From Torymus aiolomorphi (lineage: Eukaryota; Arthropoda; Insecta; Hymenoptera; Torymidae), in NCBI GenBank assembly GCA_036365515.1, contig CM070877.1:118984321-119048320 (forward strand): 64,000 bases of DNA. Direction: 5' to 3'. Shown in pieces: positions 21,199 to 32,600 of this stretch. Position 1 is the first letter of the stretch. Each line of letters begins with the position of its first letter. The position numbers were made by a program, and so were the translations under genes. The notes under the pieces were generated by a model. The model worked only from the letters and a program-made list of their open reading frames with translations, searched no databases and had not been told where the DNA came from.

Positions 21199-24100
21199 AT
21201 GGCTCAAGAAACGGAAGAAATATGCCAATCAAAGTCAACTAGGTGCTTCAAAGTCCCTTTGAAGCCAACAGAACAAATAGTCTTAATATTTTTAATACCA
21301 GCCATAATTAATTGTTACATATACATATTACATTTTGCTTCGGACTTAGTAGTTGCAGTGCAACATTTTAGGGAGCATAATCCTGTATGGGCATGTATTA
21401 CAATTGCTTTTATGTATGCTCCTGCTCTTGCTTACTTTGTATTGACTGTTTCAAGACCTGATTGGTGGATGACTGATGATGATAAATTATACAAAGGAGC
21501 TTTCCTGTGGTTTCTTTTACAGGTGGTTAAGTTAATAACTTTTCCACTTTTTGCTCTTTATAGGTAAATAGAGTTTATGTCATGTATAACATGTTATATT
21601 GAATAAGTTAAATATTTTTTTTTAGATATGCTGGTCTCATAGTTTTATCAATTGATGCAATGATGTTGAATGGTGAAGAAAGAAGAAAGACATTAAATGC
21701 CGCTGCAGCTCCATCAGCAATAGAATTATATTTTTTTCTTCAAGCTTGGTTTCAAGCTGCTCCTCAAGCAGTGTTTCAAACACATTTACTATTTCGAGAA
21801 AGAAATAGCTTACGTTCTTATCAATCAGGTTTGACATGAATTATTTTATTAGCAATGAAAAATGAATAACTATTGAATGTTTGAGAAACTCTTCTTTTTT
21901 ATGCTTTTTCACAGAAATGGTACACGTCTTATGTATAATCAATTCTATTTGCATCATGGCTATTAGAACAACGTCATTTCAAAGATATGAAAGTCAAAGA
22001 ATAAGTGGTAGAAAAGTGCCATGGGCGATGTGGTTGAAAAAATACAGAATTCAGGTAATTTAAATTTTGAACTAACTAAAATAACTAAACACGTTTAATA
22101 CTAGTTTTGTGTGTGTGTGTGCGTGCGTGTGTATCATTAATTTCTGCAAAAATTATTTCAAAGTATTAGAATATTGTAAGAAACAAAAACTTTTGTTATC
22201 AAAGAAAATCTAAAATACAAAAAAAAAGTTAAAAATATAAAACTATGTAAAATTGAGGCATAGACTCTTAATTAAGTAATTAACATACTAAGAATTTAAA
22301 TATGTCAATATAAAAAAAGACTTTATTTAGGAAATTATAATCGGACAACAGACGAGCCATTCCTCTTATATAGCTCATAAGCTAATATTTCTTTTTCCTT
22401 AAATGAGGGCGAGCTGTATTTTGACAGTCGATGATCTCGATTGCGAAATTTCTTAGAAAGTCTCATAAGAGGCAAAATAATGAAAAAAACAGAATAAGAT
22501 GGTAAGAATTTTTGTAAAATGAAATATATGTAAAAGATGTTAAATGACGTCTCGTCCTCGGTATAAACCTGGTGGACTCATCAGGAATAGCCAGGTAGAC
22601 CTTTATTCGACGTCAACATGATAAATAACTATGGCCAATTTATAGATCCAAAAGAAAGTTTGGTTTCTGGGTGCAAAAAAGTCGTAGCCACCTAGTGATG
22701 AGATGATTGAAATTGAGGATTGGCATATTTATAGTCCATATGCCTTATAATAACACTTCTTAAAATATTGCACCCACAAACAAAACTTTCTTTTGGATCT
22801 ATAAATTGGCCATACTTATTTACAATCTTGACGTCGAATAAAAGAACTAATACCTTATATCATAAATTTTGTAAAATCAGTGGACAAATATTCTTGATTA
22901 ATTCAAGCTAATCACTATTAAAGTTTATTAGAGTTTATATAAAAGTTGAATTTCAAATATATTTTATTATGTTTTTCACAAAAACAAAATAAACAAAAAA
23001 ATATGATTCCTAGAAAGATATGGATCACAAACGCAATTATAATATCATGTAAAACTAAAGAAACTTTATATAATATTTTTAAAAGAAACCCAACTAGTGA
23101 ATCCGCAAAAAAAGAATACAGGGACTATTGTAAAATATTAGATAAGATTATTAAAGATGCCAAACACAAATTTGACTTCGAAACGTTTAAAAAATGTGAC
23201 AACAATCCTAGACAACTGTGGAACTTAATAAATAAGAAATTAGGAAAAAACAAAGTGCAATCAAATAATATAACTAATATTTACGATCAAGACAATAAAA
23301 AAATAGAAGATCAAAGGGAAATTGCTAATGTTATGAATAAGTATTTTTGTGAAGTAGGATCTGAAGTAAGTAAAAAAATTATACAACCTACAAATAAAAG
23401 ATTGAATATGCCTAAATCAAATAACAAATCAATGTTTTTAGAACCCACTGATGCACTTGAAATAAATACAATTATACGTAACATGAAAAACAAAGCTGGA
23501 GGTGTAGATAATATAAATACAAAAATTTTAAAGACGTTAGCAAACTACATAATTATTCCTTTAGAACATATATACAACTTGAGTATTGAAAAGTCTATCT
23601 GGGCAGATAATCTCAAAAGTGCCGAAGTTGTCCCTATCCACAAAGCTGGAAGCAAATCATGCATTTCTAACTACAGACCAATATCTCTAATATCCAATGT
23701 TGCCAAAATTTTTGAAAAAATACTTTATAACAGACTTTATACTTTTTTGGAAAAACATCAAATACTTTCTGAACACCAATATGGCTTTGTTAAAAACAAA
23801 GGTACGGCGGATGCACTTAACTACATAACACATAAAATCTATCAAAATCTAGATAAAAGCAAACGTATTATTGCTACTTTTTTAGATCTGGCAAAAGCGT
23901 TCGATACTGTTAACCATGATATATTACTTAGCAAATTAGAACGTTATGGAATAAGAGGAAAGGTCTTACTTTTGTTAAAAAGCTATCTCTCCGATAGACA
24001 ACAAAAAGTTCGAATACAAAACCAAATAAGTGAATACAAATATGTATCTTGTGGGGTGCCACAGGGAACAATATTAGGACCGATACTTTTTATATTATAT

Positions 24101-26845
24101 GTAAACGATCTATTGAGAGATATGCCGGAAGGGTCTATTCTGTCCTACGCTGATGACACTGTCATCATTTCTAGTGAAGACACGTGGTCAATGGCGCAGG
24201 ATAGAATAAACAAACTACTAGATCAAGCGGCGGAATGGCTTGCTTTAAATAAGCTATCCCTAAATATACAAAAAACTAAGTTTATAACTTTTGGTAACTA
24301 TCGTGATAGTGTCCCAATTAATGTAAATATAAATATGCAAAATCAGCAAATAACTAGAACAGAATGTTACAAGTACTTGGGATTAATTTTCGACTTTAAT
24401 ATGAAATGGGATAGTCACATTAAATATTTAATTAACAGAACAAAATATTTAATATTTATACTCGCAAAGCTAAGAAAAATTATGGATACAAACACATTGA
24501 TGATTATTTATTACTCCTTCTTTCATAATGTTATAAACTATGGCATCATTGCTTGGGAGGGTGCTTGTAGAACAGAAATTAAAATAATACAACAAATCCA
24601 AAATAAATTGCTCAAAATCATTGCCAAAAATAAATTCCAGGTGCACAACACTCCGCTAAAAATAGAACAAATGTTCACTCTAGAATCCTTATGCTATCAT
24701 TATAATAATCTAAAAGATGCTTTTCTTACAATAAAACGCAATACTAGAAAAAAATCACTACAACTACCTAAAATGACCAAAGCTATTAGTGATAAAGATA
24801 GTCTGGTAGAAGCTATGAGGGTATTTAACGAATTGCCTAATGATCTCAAAATTTTAAATTATAAGAAGAGTACAATTAAGTACAAATTAAAACAAAAGCT
24901 CTTTCGATAATAACATTTAATTGTAACATTACGCACAACTTCATATCATTTTCACTGTTTACTTTTGGAAAAATGAAGATTATAATATTACGTTTTGGCG
25001 GATTTTATTTATAGAATATATAAATTGTTAAATGAAATAAAGTTTTTGAAAATGTTTATGTTACTCGAATGAGTAATCTGTTAGTTTTAAGTTATAGATA
25101 TAGTATTAGTTGTATGCAACCAGACTATTGTACAGGTAACAATGTTTACCTCTAATAGATTTTACTTTGTAAACTGCATTGTAACTTTTCTGGTTAAATA
25201 AAATAAAAAAAAAAAAATAGCATATTACCAAAAACCAACTTTATTTTAGCATGTAAGTTTAGTATAAGTGTTGCGTTAGTATGTAAGCTACCGGACCTAT
25301 GTACAGGTATATTGTGCACCTCTATAGGATGCCAGCTGGATCGGATATAGTTTGTTATATCCTGATACTAGCTGCATTATGTATCTTTTGTAACATTTCT
25401 GGTAAATAAATAAATAAATAAATAAAGGTCTACCTGGCTATTCCTGATGAGTCCACCAGGTAGTACCGAGGACGAAACGTCATTTAACATCTTTTACATA
25501 TATTTCATTTTACAAAAATTCTTATCATCTTATTCTGTTTTTTTCATTATTTTGCCTCTTATGAGACTTTCTAAGAAATTTCCGATCGAGATCATCAACT
25601 GTCGAAATACAGCTCGCCTTCGTTTAAGGAAAAAGAAATATTAGCTCATAAGAGGAATGGCTCGTCTGTTGTCCGATTATAATTTTCTAAATAAACTTTA
25701 TATCACGAGCGCCTAATAACACTTCTTAAATTAAAATGAAAAAAACTGCTCGATTGTTGAATGACAAAAAATTGTTTCATGGAAATCATGAGAGGAATAT
25801 AAACAATGTAAAATGTTTTGTTTATAATTGTAATGTCTATCGTAGGTTACATTGTAATGTCTTCTAGTTTCAAATAAATAAATTCAATGAATAAAACATA
25901 TATCATTATGTAACTATCTGGAATAATTCGTTGTATATATTGTAATAATATTGACTTATATAATTATAGGAATTACAAAATCTTGAAGAAAAGCAACTTC
26001 TTCAGTCAACACTTACTTCTCAAACCAAAACCAGTGAAATTAGTAATAAAGAAGATGCCGATAAAGACGAGGGAAGTAAAGAAGAACCTCATAAGAAATT
26101 AAAGAAGCAAAATTCTTCAACTCCACCATTGCCACCAAAAAATGTTAAAATTGTTGCTCCTCCAGCTCCACTGCGCGGTATTACATCTATTATGCCACTT
26201 CCAGTACCAGATATGCCAGCACCACCAAGGCCAGATTCTATTGTAGTAGATTCTGATGATGTTAAAATTGATGAAATACCAAAAGTATCACTAGATGATA
26301 CTAGAAATAATAAGGCATTTGAGCAGCATGATAGTCTTAAAATACCAAAACGGAAAAATTTCGCTAAAGGATTAGAAAATGACGATCCTGTTGGAATTTT
26401 TTTGTCTTTTTTATGGTGGTTCTTATTTATATTACCCCGAGTTTTATCAATAGCAATATTTTATGAATTTTACTCAATGTATCTTCTTGCAGTGTTGGGA
26501 GTACATTACATTTGTATGGTTGCTTACTTATTTTATTATGCTAAATATTATGACATAACCAGTTTTTTTATAAATTTATGGCTAGGACTAGTGTACATAT
26601 TTAGTGCAATAGAATATAGGGTTAAGTTTAAGTATGCTGATAAGTGGATTATTTTTTACTATTTATTTGTAATTTTACAAAATACTTGTATGACAATGAG
26701 TTGGTACTTTTATGGCATTTGGGATGGCTTTTGGTACACATACTCATTTCATATGATATTTATTTGTATGAGCCTTTGTCTTTTATCAACAACTGTATAC
26801 TATTTATTATTGAAACCGAAAAAATGTCGGGTATACATAACTTAA
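21199..26845 (+). CDS. XK-related (Xkr) multipass membrane protein, four exons
   Basis: Exons 21199-21563, 21626-21828, 21915-22054 and 25970-26845 give 527 residues, close to insect Xkr6-like proteins. Visible parts: a short cytosolic N-terminus, hydrophobic helices at about 28-50 and 64-80, PDWWMTDDDKLYKGAF, a conserved ELYFFLQAWFQAAPQAVFQ block, then in exon 4 a long charged, Pro-rich cytosolic stretch (about 240-350) followed by a run of hydrophobic helices to the C-terminus. Some vertebrate members are phospholipid scramblases (Xkr4, Xkr8), often caspase-activated; the insect role is not assignable from sequence. Splice phases 2, 1 and 0 agree. Intron 3 is 3.9 kb and contains transposons. 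Confidence 0.88.
22850..25220 (+). mobile_element. 5'-truncated LINE (CR1/L2-like group) in XKR intron 3
   Basis: Reverse-transcriptase frame followed by a 3' UTR containing TGTACAGGTA...TACCTCT and a TTTCTGGTTAAATAAAAT end with A-rich tail near 25195-25218. The endonuclease region is missing. It lies in the same direction as the host gene, inside an intron. Confidence 0.8.
22946..24910 (+). CDS. LINE ORF2 fragment with intact reverse transcriptase
   Basis: An open frame of 654 codons without interruption; real homology starts near the ATG at 23003, and the first residues are fortuitous. Blocks of the reverse transcriptase are visible in order: VVPIHKAGSKSCISNYRPIS, ATFLDLAKAFDTVNHDILL, GVPQGTILGPILF, and the catalytic YADD at residues 401-404, then the thumb and a C-terminal region with YYSFFHNVINYGIIAW. 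The style fits the CR1/L2/Kiri/Daphne group. Because the endonuclease is lost, it cannot transpose by itself, but the open frame indicates a fairly recent insertion. Confidence 0.85.
   Translation: MNFKYILLCFSQKQNKQKNMIPRKIWITNAIIISCKTKETLYNIFKRNPTSESAKKEYRDYCKILDKIIKDAKHKFDFETFKKCDNNPRQLWNLINKKLGKNKVQSNNITNIYDQDNKKIEDQREIANVMNKYFCEVGSEVSKKIIQPTNKRLNMPKSNNKSMFLEPTDALEINTIIRNMKNKAGGVDNINTKILKTLANYIIIPLEHIYNLSIEKSIWADNLKSAEVVPIHKAGSKSCISNYRPISLISNVAKIFEKILYNRLYTFLEKHQILSEHQYGFVKNKGTADALNYITHKIYQNLDKSKRIIATFLDLAKAFDTVNHDILLSKLERYGIRGKVLLLLKSYLSDRQQKVRIQNQISEYKYVSCGVPQGTILGPILFILYVNDLLRDMPEGSILSYADDTVIISSEDTWSMAQDRINKLLDQAAEWLALNKLSLNIQKTKFITFGNYRDSVPINVNINMQNQQITRTECYKYLGLIFDFNMKWDSHIKYLINRTKYLIFILAKLRKIMDTNTLMIIYYSFFHNVINYGIIAWEGACRTEIKIIQQIQNKLLKIIAKNKFQVHNTPLKIEQMFTLESLCYHYNNLKDAFLTIKRNTRKKSLQLPKMTKAISDKDSLVEAMRVFNELPNDLKILNYKKSTIKYKLKQKLFR
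25221..25425 (+). mobile_element. second LINE 3' end fragment
   Basis: About 200 bases with GTACAGGTATATTGTGCACCT and TTTCTGGTAAATAAATAAA, similar in layout to the 3' end just upstream but clearly another copy. Ends in an (AAATA)n-like tail that abuts the foldback arm. Confidence 0.65.
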
Positions 26846-27537
26846 ATTTTATAACAAAACTCATTTTAATCTATAAACACTTTCAAAAGGAATGTAGTTT
26901 TCGTTGTCATATTGTCCATTTAACAAAAACAAGTTTACATATACTTCATCATAACTTCATACATTATACATAACATAAAATTTCATCATATAGTTATATA
27001 TATATATATATATATCATTTTTACAAACGATGTGCACTTCACAACTTAATGTTTCATCTTAACTCATATACATATTTAAAAATTCTGTATTAAATGTTTG
27101 CAATGGTTATAAAACTACTAATTATTTATAATGAAAAGACTGAATGTACCATTTGCATCAGACTTAAAATGTACAATAATTATCTTGTACTATGTCTATA
27201 AACTTAATTTTTCAAGTTCTAAATGTTATTTATATAATATGGATAATGGATTATATAAATAGTACTAAATTACATATAATAATAATATCCAGTCCATTTT
27301 TTACCAAATAGTTATACTTATTTACAGATCCTTGTATATGTGTGCAATAAAAATATTTGTACAAGTACTTTTGCTTCTTATTTATAAACCAATTTTTTTA
27401 TGAAAATCTATACAGATTAAATTATAGGCTAGTTTCTTTAGTCTCTAATGTTGTCTGAATTATAAAATTTTAAAAATATTCATCTTTAATTGAAACTTTA
27501 GATTGATTGTACAATTTAACGACTTATTCACTTACTA
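26846..27537 (+). other. XKR 3' UTR and flank
   Basis: AT-rich with a (TA)n run at about 26996-27014. A canonical AATAAA at 27347-27352 is a likely poly(A) signal. No other gene seen. Confidence 0.5.
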
Positions 27538-28258
27538 GGAGAGGCCGCGAACTCCGGATCACGGATTCGGCTCAAACTTTGCGATATGTTTTTGGATGTA
27601 GAAATATAAAGAAAGCTACAATACTAATATTGTCTTATTAGGGTCTAAACCCTAACGCTAAAAAAAACTGAAGTTCTGCGCCTTTTTAGCTTTATTTTGA
27701 AAAAAGGCTTGAAAAAAACCTCTTCTTGAAACGGTAACCATTTAACTCCGGGGAGTCTTAAATATCATTTCAAAAATAGAAAATAAAACTAGAGAAAATG
27801 AGCTTTCATTTGCTTTTTTAAGAATTAAATAATGTTGATTCCTTTCCAAGTTATAAAAGTTTAAAATAGAGCATCGAAAATGCACTGTTTAATCCCTAAA
27901 ATTAAACTGTTCGACTGCCGGCATATTTTGATGCACTATCGATGCTCAATTTTAAACTTACATAACTTTTGAACGAATCAACATTTTTTAATTCTTAAAA
28001 AAGCAAATGCAAGCTCATTTTCTCTCGTTTTATTTTCTATTTTTGAAATTATATTTAAGACTCCCTGGAGTTAAATGGTTACCGTTTCAAGAAGAAGTTT
28101 TTTTTCAAGCCTTTTTTCAAAATAAAACTAAAAAGGCGCAGAACTTCAGTTTTTTTGAGCGTTAGGGTCTAATATTGCAGCTTTCTTTATATTTCTACAT
28201 CCAAAAACATATCGCAAAGTTTGAGTCGAATCCGTGATCCGGAGTTCGCGGCCTCTCC
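27538..28258. mobile_element. 721-bp perfect-ended palindrome with TA flanks
   Basis: Ends GGAGAGGCCGCGAACTCCGG and complement; TA at 27536-27537 and 28259-28260. Arms of about 345 bases differ at a few positions only. It lies between the converging 3' ends of XKR (+) and the BED-finger gene (-). No coding capacity; mariner-like TA duplication is an inference. Confidence 0.85.
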
Positions 28259-28302
28259 TAGTTAGTAATTATTTATCTTAAATATAACGATACTGTGAAT
28301 TT

Positions 28303-29692
28303 TCAAACGTGTATACTTGAATCTCTGTGGAGATTCCCTAATTGGGCTTCAAATAAGATATCATTAAGCAATTTCTCAGCAATTATTCGTTGATCCAATC
28401 TCATATGACGAAGTTTAGCTGCAACATTTCTTCCTATGGCATCGAATTCATCTTCTACAATTATAGAATTATTATGTGATACTCTTAACATTTCACTAGC
28501 ATCAAGTTCTTCAGATTTTCTTTTTCTAAGACCAGCAGGTTCTACCCATTCAGCTTGTTCATATGATTCTTCACTAGAAGGCTGATAATCTTCCTATTAA
28601 TTAAAATAAAAATATTTAATTTATAAACAATTTTTTAATTTTTTGGAATAACCGGCCTCTATTATGCGATCTACCGTACCGGCCGGACAGTAGTAATTCG
28701 TTATAACTCAATTATTACTACGATTAACGACTTGTCCAAATTCGTTTGCCCTCCGTAATATAATTATCTATCATTCTGCAAAGTTTTGAGTCTAAATTTA
28801 AAGGTGTCCTTGAAATTTAGACTCAAAACTTTGCAGAATGGTAATTATATTACGGAGGGCAAACGAATTTGGACAAATTGAGTTATAACGAATTAGTACT
28901 GTTCGGCCGGTACGGTAGGTCGCGTAATAAAGGTCGGTATTCCACATCCCCAAATATGAATTCTACAGAATAATATCTTAAAATCATTTAATAAAATAAA
29001 ACATTGTTTTTAAAACAGGAATTTTGATAAATTACATGCAGTGATATTAATAGTTAAAAAAGAATTTATATTTACTGTTTTAGGAAACTTTTTCATTCTA
29101 TTCTTGGATCTCAAAATTTCTGGATATTTTTCTTGAGACAAATCAATATAAATTGCAGCTGGCCTCCTTTGATTTGATTTACACTTTATTTTGTCCATTA
29201 AAAAGGGATGTACTCTCTGAAAAATAGAATAATAAATTAATACTAATTAATACACTGTATTGATATAACGGAAAATATTTTACAATTCTAATATACCTTA
29301 ACATGACTAAGAAAATTGCCAGTAGATTTAAGGTTTCCATTTAAATGTTTATGACATTGTAAACAACGAGCAGTTACATTTGTGTCTTCTAATCTCATTA
29401 CACTAAAAAATTCTCCATCTAAAATAGCAGGTAATCTTACAGGTGTTAATGTCACATTTTGCTGATTGTTTGGTTGTATTATTTGAGAAATTTGACTATC
29501 TTGCTGAGATGTTTGTTGTTGAACAGCTGATACTTCATGGTTCTCTTCATTTTCAATTGTGTTTACATCTTGAACAGTTGTTTCATTACTCACATTTTGT
29601 GTAATATCTTGTTGTTGACTTGTAGCATCAATCATACAGGACTCAAAACCTTCTATCTTACCATCAAACCGTTGAGTGCTAAAGCTTTCCAT
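28303..29692 (-). CDS. BED-type zinc finger protein with BESS-like C-terminus, three exons
   Basis: Exons on the minus strand: 29692-29297, 29216-29076, 28593-28303, giving 275 residues. A Gln/Asn-rich N-terminus (about 1-85) precedes a zinc finger with CLQCHKHLNG and, across the exon junction, SHVKRVH; C-x2-C and H-x4-H spacing fits a BED finger, a DNA-binding domain shared by chromatin factors and hAT transposases. The C-terminus DEFDAIGRNVAAKLRHMRLD with following IAEKLLNDILFEAQLG resembles the BESS-like tail of many insect DNA-binding proteins. No transposase domain is present. I start at the ATG at 29692; the frame is open further upstream but without an ATG. Drosophila 'stand still' is a possible relative, not established. 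Confidence 0.78.
28648..28944. mobile_element. foldback element in intron 2 of the BED-finger gene
   Basis: Ends GGAATAACCGGCCTCTATTA and the complement of GGAATACCGACCTTTATTAC; arms of about 130 bases, loop near 28795-28815. Lies wholly within the intron 28594-29075. Confidence 0.75.
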
Positions 29693-29740
29693 GATTTTTA
29701 TTATTACAACGATATAGCTGAATTTTTTTAGTTCAACCAC

Positions 29741-30630
29741 ATTGAATTACGGTACTAAAACAATAACTCTGAAACAAAAAGAAACCAAAAATAATAACTT
29801 TTCAGTAAAGTTGTAAAAGCTTATATGATTTAAGTCTACTATTTTAAGTATATTGTTTAACTTTCTCTGAAACAGAATTCAAGATAAGCCAGCCAGATAA
29901 GAGAACAACATAAGCTGCATATATATTAGATGATAGATGAGGTGTAATTTGCACAAAGTCAAACATGGTTTGTAATTTGGAAGTATAATGTATATTATGA
30001 AAATATTATTAAATGGCTAAATACTTAAAAATTATAAAACTTAAGAAAAATAACAATTTTTTATTTTCTAGATAATTACTAGTGTATCTTGAGATACAAA
30101 AATACGAGGTTATAAGAATTGAAAAATATACTTGGAAAAAGGACCGCAAAATTGAAGAGAGACACTATACAGCATCTATTTTTCTGTATATTTCTTTACA
30201 ATTGTTTACTTAGATGAACGTAATGGAGCCAACTATATAGGTACAACTGTAGCGAAGAAAAAGATCTTCATAATTTACAAAACGCTTCGATTGGTTAATC
30301 GTCGATTGTAACATAACATCAGAAAGGCACTCGACTCGGCGTTCCCATGTAAACATACCTTCTAGTGTGCTGATAAGATCACTGCAATTTGCCGGGCAGC
30401 CTATTTTTTTTTTTTTTTTTAATCCAAGAGGTATCCACACCAACCTATGTCTTCAAGCCTATTATTTAGCTGCCCGGGACAGATGCGAGAGGGCCGGCAT
30501 ACAGTGTGGAGTGTGATGATGAATAGGGAAATATTTTTCACACATATATAGATAAGTGCCGGTCAGAATTTGTAAGAAACAATGTAACCTGTAACTGTAA
30601 CCCAAGTAAACGAGTAAGTATACAGGATGC
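29741..30630. other. intergenic, 5' flank of the BED-finger gene
   Basis: AT-rich DNA with a T-run near 30404-30420 lying between GCCGGGCAGCC and GCTGCCCGG. No gene seen. Confidence 0.5.
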
Positions 30631-30634
30631 GTTC

Positions 30635-30866
30635 CGAAATGTGTTTTTGTGAAAGTTGTACATCTGGCAACAGTGTAAATAGTGCATCTAGCGTCTGTTT
30701 CATTAGAGACATTTATTTACTAACCTTAACTGATTGAAGAAAGATCACATCCAGTCAACTACCTCATCAGTTAAGGTTAGTAAATAAATGTATAATGAAA
30801 CACACGAAATTTTACACTGTTGCCAGATGTATAACTTCCACAAACCTCATTTCGGAACACACCCTC
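30635..30866. mobile_element. foldback element with GGATGCGTTCCG ends
   Basis: Arms GGATGCGTTCCGAAATG and CATTTCGGAACACACCC pair over about 90 bases, including CTAACCTTAACTGAT near the loop. Target duplication not resolved. Confidence 0.65.
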
Positions 30867-30892
30867 AGTCAATTGGCCGTATGGGAGGAAAT

Positions 30893-31453
30893 ACAATAGG
30901 CGCCGTGCTCTGCTCCGTGCCCTGCTCCGTGCTCTGCGCCATCTGCGCCGTGGTATAAGCATTCAGCTGATTGGTTGATTCCACCCATCCCGACATTAGA
31001 TATATACATATGCTCTATGATCCTAATAGAATCAACCAATTAGCTGAATGCTTATGCCCTAATCACATAACCGCGTACAATAGCGTACGGCTACATACAA
31101 CCGCGTCCGACGTTAAGGAAGAATCTAGTGATTTTCGCTGTTGCCAATAGCGGCAATGTCAGTGCAATAACTAGTACTTATGAGGAACAGACCTACTCAC
31201 ACGAAGTGCAGTAGATCGGAGTAACGCTTGCTTGTTTATGTCTGTTGTCGTTGGTGTAGTAGCCGACTTTCGTATACGTAGGTCTGTTCCTCGAAAGTAC
31301 TAGTTATTGCACTGACATTGCCGCTGTTGGCAACAGCGAAAATCACTAGATTCTTCCTTAACGTCGGACGCGGTTGTACGCAGACGTACGCGATCGTACG
31401 CGGTTATGTGACTAGGGCATTATACCACGGCGCAGACGGCGCAGAGCACTCCC
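30893..31453. mobile_element. GGGAGGAAAT foldback element, copy 1, carrying a nested family A element
   Basis: Left end GGGAGGAAATACAATAGGCG; arms contain GCGCCGTGCTCTGCTCCGTG repeats and a TCAGCTGATTGGTTGATT segment. The right arm is interrupted by 31055-31419. A TAA trinucleotide follows at 31454-31456. Copy 2 starts at 32347. Confidence 0.7.
31055..31419. mobile_element. 3-bp-TSD foldback element, family A, copy 2
   Basis: Same palindrome as 5459-5818, with TTA at 31052-31054 and 31420-31422. The uninterrupted target GAATGCTTATACCACGG is present in the sister repeat at about 32513-32529, which proves the 3-bp duplication. Confidence 0.9.
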
Positions 31454-31456
31454 TAA

Positions 31457-32343
31457 TGCCCTGTCTACAACCACCGATTTTTTTTTTTGCGCATGCGCAA
31501 AAATCACCAGAGAGGGTTAGTGATGTAAGAAGAGCCAATCGTAAAAAAATTAACCCTAAATATTGAGTTTGCGTTGAACACACCTAAAAATCAAAGAATA
31601 CGAGTTTCTGCTTTCTAAACTGAAACCTAGTCTGGAATGATTTGGTGAATAGTTGAAACATCAATTGCATAAAGCAATGCATTTTTTTGTACACAATCGC
31701 CATGTGCTAAATAGCTGTAAAAATATATGTAAATTAACATTCAATCTAAACTTGCATTTATTATATTTACTTACTTTAGCGTTATACACAGTCTTAACTC
31801 TGGAGAGGTATTGGTACTCTCCGACTATATTTTGTTATTCTATCTTTAACTAAATTACATAAATACATAAATGCTTGTACATTCATTCTAGTAAAATTCA
31901 TGAACTCTTCTTCGTCATTCATCTTAAAATACGTAAAAACTCTCTCATAAGCACCATATCCTGTTAAGTAATTATTTCTAATTAATGGTTTGCACCACCA
32001 TCTTCTGAATTTTTTTTCGATTTCTTAGTAATTGTATTAATCGAAGGTAATTAATGCTTATTTCCAGTACTTCAACAACCAGATTATGATCATCCATTTT
32101 ACATTAATTGAAAAATCTTCTTATAATAAAATCTCTAAATCACTAATCTTCTTCCAACACTTGACTCTTTGTTAATGTTAGAAAGCAGAAACTCATGTAG
32201 TCATGTTTTGATCTTTTTAGGTGTGTTCAGCGAAAACAATATTTAGGGTTAATTTTTTACAGTTGGCTCTTCATACATCCCTAACCCCCTCTGGTGATTT
32301 TTACGCATGCGCCAAAAAAAAATCGGTGGTTGTAGACAGGGCA
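31457..32343. mobile_element. TAA-flanked element with PIF/Harbinger nuclease remnant (887 bp)
   Basis: Termini TGCCCTGTCTACAACCACCG and complement, TAA at 31454-31456 and 32344-32346. Subterminal blocks with GCGCATGCGC also pair. Inside is a minus-strand piece of a Harbinger nuclease. This ties the TWA-flanked palindromes of the window to PIF/Harbinger. Confidence 0.85.
31803..32097 (-). pseudogene. PIF/Harbinger nuclease N-terminal fragment
   Basis: Minus strand from an ATG at 32097 (MDDHNLVVEVLEI), then one frameshift in an A-run at about 32015, then RRWWCKPLIRNNYLTGYGAY and DEEEFMNFTRMNVQAFMYL, ending in a stop at about 31802. The RRWW-x-PL and D-x-E-F-x-x-F-x-RM pattern is the conserved start of HARBI1-type nucleases. 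The catalytic DDE part is absent. Confidence 0.8.
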
Positions 32344-32346
32344 TAA

Positions 32347-32570
32347 GGGAGGAAATATAATAGGCGCCGTGCTCTGCTCCGTGCCCTGCTCCGTGCTCTG
32401 CGCCGTGCTCTGCGCCATGGTATAAGCATTCAGCTGATTGGTTGATTCCACCCATCTCGATCTTAGATATATATATATGCTCTATGATCCTAATAGAATC
32501 AACCAATCAGCTGAATGCTTATACCACGGCGCAGACGGCGCAGAGCACGGCGCCTATTGTATTTTCTCCC
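32347..32570. mobile_element. GGGAGGAAAT foldback element, copy 2
   Basis: Uninterrupted copy of 30893-31453 lacking the nested element: GGGAGGAAATATAATAGGCG to ATTTTCTCCC. TAA precedes it at 32344-32346. It provides the empty site for the insertion at 31055. Confidence 0.8.
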
Positions 32571-32600
32571 AAGGGTGTGTCCAGAATAGGACGGAAACTG

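Larger units (their letters stand above)
22322..25695. mobile_element. foldback element in XKR intron 3, split by LINE insertions
   Basis: Arms starting TTTATTTAGGAAATTATAAT at 22322 and ending in its complement at 25695 are about 280 bases long and highly similar. A second pair of arms (22598-22690 and 22760-22842, GACGTC and GATCCAAAAGAAAG) continues the palindrome, so the original was about 800 bp. LINE sequence was inserted after GACGTCGAATAAA at 22842. Confidence 0.75.
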
